Shown here: one piece after another, positions 53,393-54,162 of the stretch
Position numbering within the stretch: position 1 is the stretch's first letter
Layout of the letters: every line of letters starts with the position of its first letter
Assembly (NCBI GenBank): GCA_008704415.1
Contig: VXIS01000326.1
Coordinates: 1 to 54,162 of the forward strand
From: Sphaerosporella brunnea
Lineage: Eukaryota; Ascomycota; Pezizomycetes; Pezizales; Pyronemataceae
Reading direction: 5' to 3'
DNA: 54,162 nucleotides
Translations under genes and position numbers: made by a program
The notes under the pieces: generated by a model
The model's input: only the letters and a program-made list of their open reading frames with translations
Told to the model about the DNA's origin: nothing
Database searches by the model: none

Positions 53393-54162
53393 TCGACCAC
53401 TCTCCTCAAAAGACCGCAGTACTAACAGGATCACTGCCACAGGCCCCACAAACTGCTCAACGCAGAGGTCTTGCCCAGGCTGGGGGCGGGGGTGGGGACA
53501 CTGCATAGGACGTAGGTGCAGGATCCAACCTTCGTCAATTGCCGGAGCGAAGATACTGATCCATATAGGAAACCGAAGTTGAGGAGGAGATCATCGGGTT
53601 TTCCTCAAACCTGATGAAGCCATCACGTAAGTCCCTCACGCTCAACATACCGCCTCACAAGCATCGCTAATAAACCCAGTCACAAGCGTGAGGGGCGGGG
53701 GGTTCGACATCCCCCCTCGCGCACAGGTCTGAGCTGAGGAGCCATCATTGGCTCCAAACACCCCGCCTCCCCCTCCCCCCCCCAAGCCTGCCGTAAGTCT
53801 AAAATCGACCACTCTCCTCAAAAGACCGCAATACTAACAGGATCACCCCCACAGGCCCCACAAACTGCTCAACGCAGGGGTCTCGACCAGGCTGGGGGCG
53901 GGGGTGGGGACACCGCATAGGTCGTTCGCTCAGGATCCAACCTTCGTCAATTGCCGGAGCGAACATACTGATCCATATAGGAAACCGAAGTTGAGGAGGA
54001 GATCATCGGGGTTTCCTAAGGATGATGAAGAAATCACGTAAGTCCTTCATGCTCGAATATACCGCCTCACAAGCATCGCTAATAAAACCCAGTCACAAGC
54101 GAGAGGGGCCGGGTTCGACATCCCACCCTCGCGCACAGCTCAGGAAGCCATCATTGGCTCCA
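53393..54162. repeat. 412-bp tandem duplication, second copy cut by the window end
   Basis: TCGACCACTCTCCTCAAAAG starts at 53393 and again at 53805, and similarity holds to the end of the window with scattered substitutions and small indels. Each unit contains an intron-like end (ACTAACAGG...CCACAG), then about 200 bases, then CACGTAAGTCC, so it could hold a duplicated exon, but every phase has a stop. Each unit also has a GC-rich hairpin around TTCGACAT (53,690-53,725 and 54,100-54,135) and an AGCCATCATTGGCT hairpin near its end. Confidence 0.8.

Noticed and set aside
53393..54162. CRISPR-like repeat array
   Set aside because: Only two long adjacent units and no spacers; this is a simple tandem duplication.

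Overview
The window reads as nuclear DNA of a filamentous ascomycete fungus (most likely Pezizomycotina). Introns are short (about 50-76 nt) with GTAAGT/GTCAGT donors and CTAAT- or CTAAC-like branch sites. Mobile elements are fungal types: a chromodomain Ty3/gypsy element, hAT, pogo/Fot1-like and Helitron. A few GC-rich genes stand apart in long gene-poor DNA. I cannot name the species.

Layout. 1-1.2 kb: 3' end of a chromovirus-type LTR retrotransposon (integrase tail with GPY motif and chromodomain, polypurine tract, LTR). 7.6-13.7 kb: three credible host genes. They encode a 309-aa Ser/Pro-rich protein, a 105-aa Pro/Glu-rich protein with one intron (minus strand), and a 325-aa protein resembling the fungal tubby C-terminal-like (LURP-one-type) family. 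15-21.2 kb: a transposon nest. It holds a small hAT element with an 8-bp target duplication, a 234-bp retroposon with an (AAAAC)n tail and a 15-bp target duplication, and a 3.2-kb element with hAT-type ends. Inside that last element lie a truncated Helitron with a canonical 3' end and an internally deleted pogo/Fot1-like element with roughly 156-159-bp terminal inverted repeats. 21.4-23.4 kb: two small candidate genes and a 250-bp MITE.

23.4-44.2 kb is the least explained and most interesting part. No known domain was recognised. On the minus strand a conserved block of about 45 bp recurs at least seven times (near 24.7, 30.0, 32.9, 34.4, 35.9, 37.9 and 44.2 kb; a shorter match at 39.5 kb). 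It often precedes an ATGACTTCGC-like start. In several copies the similarity continues into gene-like exons. One copy can be spliced by eye into a three-exon, 134-codon gene carrying a Gln-Gln-Ala repeat interrupted by one TAG. I read this as a same-strand cluster of decaying, lineage-specific paralogues or a decayed repeat family.

45-48.6 kb: two credible plus-strand genes, a variant RING-CH-like zinc protein with a 5'UTR intron and a two-exon acidic/proline-rich protein with a hydrophobic C-terminus. 51-54.2 kb: a transposase-like remnant, an 836-bp element with terminal inverted repeats, and a 412-bp tandem duplication running off the window.

No rRNA, intact tRNA, CRISPR array or bacterial operon was seen. 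All calls are from reading by eye; none was checked by database search.
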